NCBI GenBank assembly: GCA_910583555.1
Contig: CAJTXO010000038.1
Location: 1-14,358, forward strand
Length of the DNA: 14,358 nucleotides
Direction of reading: 5' to 3'
Origin: an uncultured Eubacterium sp.
GTDB taxonomy: Bacteria; Bacillota; Clostridia; Lachnospirales; Lachnospiraceae
Shown here: one piece after another, positions 13,739 to 14,358 of the stretch
How positions within the stretch are numbered: the stretch's first letter is position 1
Layout: each line of letters starts with the position of its first letter
Notes under the pieces: generated by a model
Told to the model about the DNA's origin: nothing
Seen by the model: only the letters and a program-made list of their open reading frames with translations
Databases searched by the model: none
Program-made: the position numbers and the translations under genes

Positions 13739-13834
13739 TAGAAAAAGGTGTACCTATAGCAACGGTCCGCCTCAGTTTTTGGTTACAACATCAAATTAGC
13801 AACCACTACTTTGGCGTGCGGCGGTTGCTTTTTT
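13739..13834 (+). ncRNA. Predicted antisense RNA, candidate type I antitoxin
   Basis: A transcript from the TATAAT at 13727 to an intrinsic terminator (AGCAACC at 13798-13804, GGTTGCT at 13823-13829, then six T to 13834) would be about 95 bases. It contains no ORF with a binding site. Its last 29 bases are antisense to the 3' end of the small - strand gene at 13806-13961, and the rest would be antisense to that gene's 3' UTR. A second AGCAAC copy (13758-13763) could pair alternatively with GTTGCT in the terminator, giving a switchable fold. Existence of the RNA is inferred from promoter and terminator only. Confidence 0.5.
13798..13834 (+). terminator. Terminator of the antisense RNA
   Basis: A 7-bp stem (AGCAACC/GGTTGCT) with an 18-base loop and a run of six T on the + strand. 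The same bases encode the basic C-terminal residues SNRRTPK of the - strand peptide. Confidence 0.7.
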
Positions 13835-13961
13835 GATGTCTAAATTTATCTATCAGGTCGATCACCTTTACGACCGTACCAATCACAGATACGATCATTC
13901 CGGCGACCTTCAAGACCATTTCCAACATCTCAAAGTGATTTCCTCTCCTGTATTTTCCCAT
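13806..13961 (-). CDS. 51-residue hydrophobic, basic-tailed peptide; candidate type I toxin
   Basis: This ORF has a GGAGG eight bases upstream of ATG 13961 and its own promoter. The peptide starts MGKYRRGNHF, has a hydrophobic segment (about 12-38, including VAGMIVSVIGTVV) with spaced acidic and basic residues, and ends in the strongly basic FRHQKSNRRTPK. Size, a single membrane-type helix and a charged tail are typical of type I toxins and holin-like peptides, and a converging antisense RNA overlaps its 3' end. An amphipathic antimicrobial peptide is the main alternative. I do not recognise a named family, so function is inferred from architecture alone. Confidence 0.6.
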   Translation of the reverse strand: MGKYRRGNHFEMLEMVLKVAGMIVSVIGTVVKVIDLIDKFRHQKSNRRTPK

Positions 13962-14047
13962 AGGCAACACCTCCGGATTGCAGGAAGTTCCGTATGTAAA
14001 TACGTGCGAGAGACGAACCGCTACCGTTTAAATACACCTTTTCATAT

Positions 14048-14076
14048 ATTGTATCAGAATGCGAAAAGAAAGGCAA
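14048..14076 (-). promoter_or_regulatory. Promoter of the 51-residue peptide gene
   Basis: On the - strand: -35 TTGCCT (14076-14071), 17-base spacer, -10 TACAAT (14053-14048) with TG at the extended position. The predicted leader is about 80 bases and contains a small hairpin (CGTAT-TTAC-ATACG) ahead of the binding site. The -35 lies on one arm of the inverted repeat at 14073-14108. Confidence 0.55.
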
Positions 14077-14108
14077 CTACATTATATAAATAAATATAAT
14101 GTAGTTGC
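14073..14108. repeat. Perfect 15-bp inverted repeat
   Basis: GCAACTACATTATAT (14073-14087) and its exact complement (14094-14108) flank a 6-base loop AAATAA. Moderate T runs follow on both strands (GGTTTT on +, CTTTCTTTT on -), so it could terminate transcripts in either direction, or act as an operator since it overlaps the peptide gene's -35. Confidence 0.75.
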
Positions 14109-14240
14109 GGTTTTCAGATCTCCCTTACCTGCTGGATGACTCGGGTGGCCTGGGCAGACGTTGAGAATCGTGCCGCTCTGGAAAGTAACATGCGCCAGCG
14201 GGGGCAGTATGACATACAGGAAATCATCTATCATGACAGA
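14109..14240. other. Gap with an open + strand frame of doubtful status
   Basis: An ATG at 14136 opens a frame that reaches the window end, with a protein-like start (WADVENRAALESNMRQRGQ region) but no ribosome binding site. The frame then runs through two hairpins. It may be a remnant of a lost gene or chance. Nothing else is recognised here. Confidence 0.2.
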
Positions 14241-14286
14241 AAAAAGAAGGCAGGCTGCCGCGGGATATCCTGCGGCAGCCTGCCTT
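14240..14286 (-). terminator. Strong terminator for a - strand gene to the right
   Basis: The 15-bp perfect GC-rich stem (arms 14247-14261 and 14272-14286) is followed on the - strand by TTCTTTTTT. It should end a transcript entering from beyond the right edge. Confidence 0.8.
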
Positions 14287-14291
14287 CGTCA

Positions 14292-14334
14292 GGACCCCAT
14301 ATACTATATATTAGTATGAATGGGTCCCTTTTTT
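14292..14334 (+). terminator. Probable + strand terminator
   Basis: GGACCC (14292-14297) pairs with GGGTCC (14322-14327), with an inner ATACT/AGTAT stem across an internal loop, followed by CTTTTTT. The orientation is + strand. No clear + gene ends just before it, so it might close a transcript from the 14109-14240 stretch or simply back up the neighbouring terminator. Confidence 0.55.
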
Positions 14335-14358
14335 CGTTTCCCTTTTACTGCTTTTATT

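Noticed and set aside
13569..13799. 76-codon + strand frame across the small RNA promoter
   Set aside because: Starts with a TTG without a binding site and spans a promoter and the start of the small RNA.
13833..14093. 86-codon + strand frame opposite the small peptide gene
   Set aside because: No binding site at its start and it lies after the + strand terminator; the - strand ORF here has far better signals.

Overview
The window looks like chromosomal DNA from an anaerobic, spore-forming Clostridia member, most plausibly a fibre-degrading Lachnospiraceae-type gut bacterium. The main clues are a secreted GH10 xylanase with a ricin-type carbohydrate-binding module, an iron-responsive feoA-feoA-feoB operon with a short DtxR-type regulator, a SipL-like SPOCS/LysM spore-coat protein, veg, and panD-coaBC. 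The taxonomic call is an inference from gene content and strong GGAGG ribosome binding sites; no rRNA, tRNA or CRISPR array was seen.

Layout, left to right. Positions 1-703 hold a terminator for a + strand gene outside the window, structured DNA with no convincing gene, and the xylanase terminator. The - strand then carries the xylanase (704-2344) and a fructosamine-kinase-family protein (2524-3492), each with its own sigma-A-like promoter. On the + strand, an anchored DUF4474-like protein and a metallophosphoesterase (3684-5490) overlap by 26 bases. They end tail-to-tail on a - strand ferritin-like gene, the two stop codons sharing the tetranucleotide CTAA.

Positions 5487-9590 form an iron island. 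The - strand operon is feoA (8762-8980), feoA (8493-8726), feoB (6242-8491) and a 45-residue FeoB-associated Cys-rich membrane peptide (6120-6257), followed by the ferritin-like gene. A divergent DtxR-type regulator (9213-9590) faces it across a 34-bp near-perfect palindrome that covers the feo -10 element. This fits iron-gated repression of ferrous iron uptake, with a ferritin-like protein downstream to hold or detoxify the metal.

Positions 9684-13462 hold sporulation and coenzyme A genes: a SipL-like protein (-), veg (+) from a consensus promoter, and panD-coaBC (-), an operon that makes beta-alanine and converts pantothenate-derived intermediates toward CoA.

The right end (13525-14358) has no large gene but is the most unusual part. 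A 51-codon - strand ORF with a strong ribosome binding site and its own promoter encodes a short hydrophobic, basic-tailed peptide. Converging on it is a predicted ~95-nt + strand RNA with an extended -10 promoter and an intrinsic terminator; its 3' end is antisense to the last codons of the ORF. This is the geometry of a type I toxin-antitoxin locus. Several large inverted repeats flank it.
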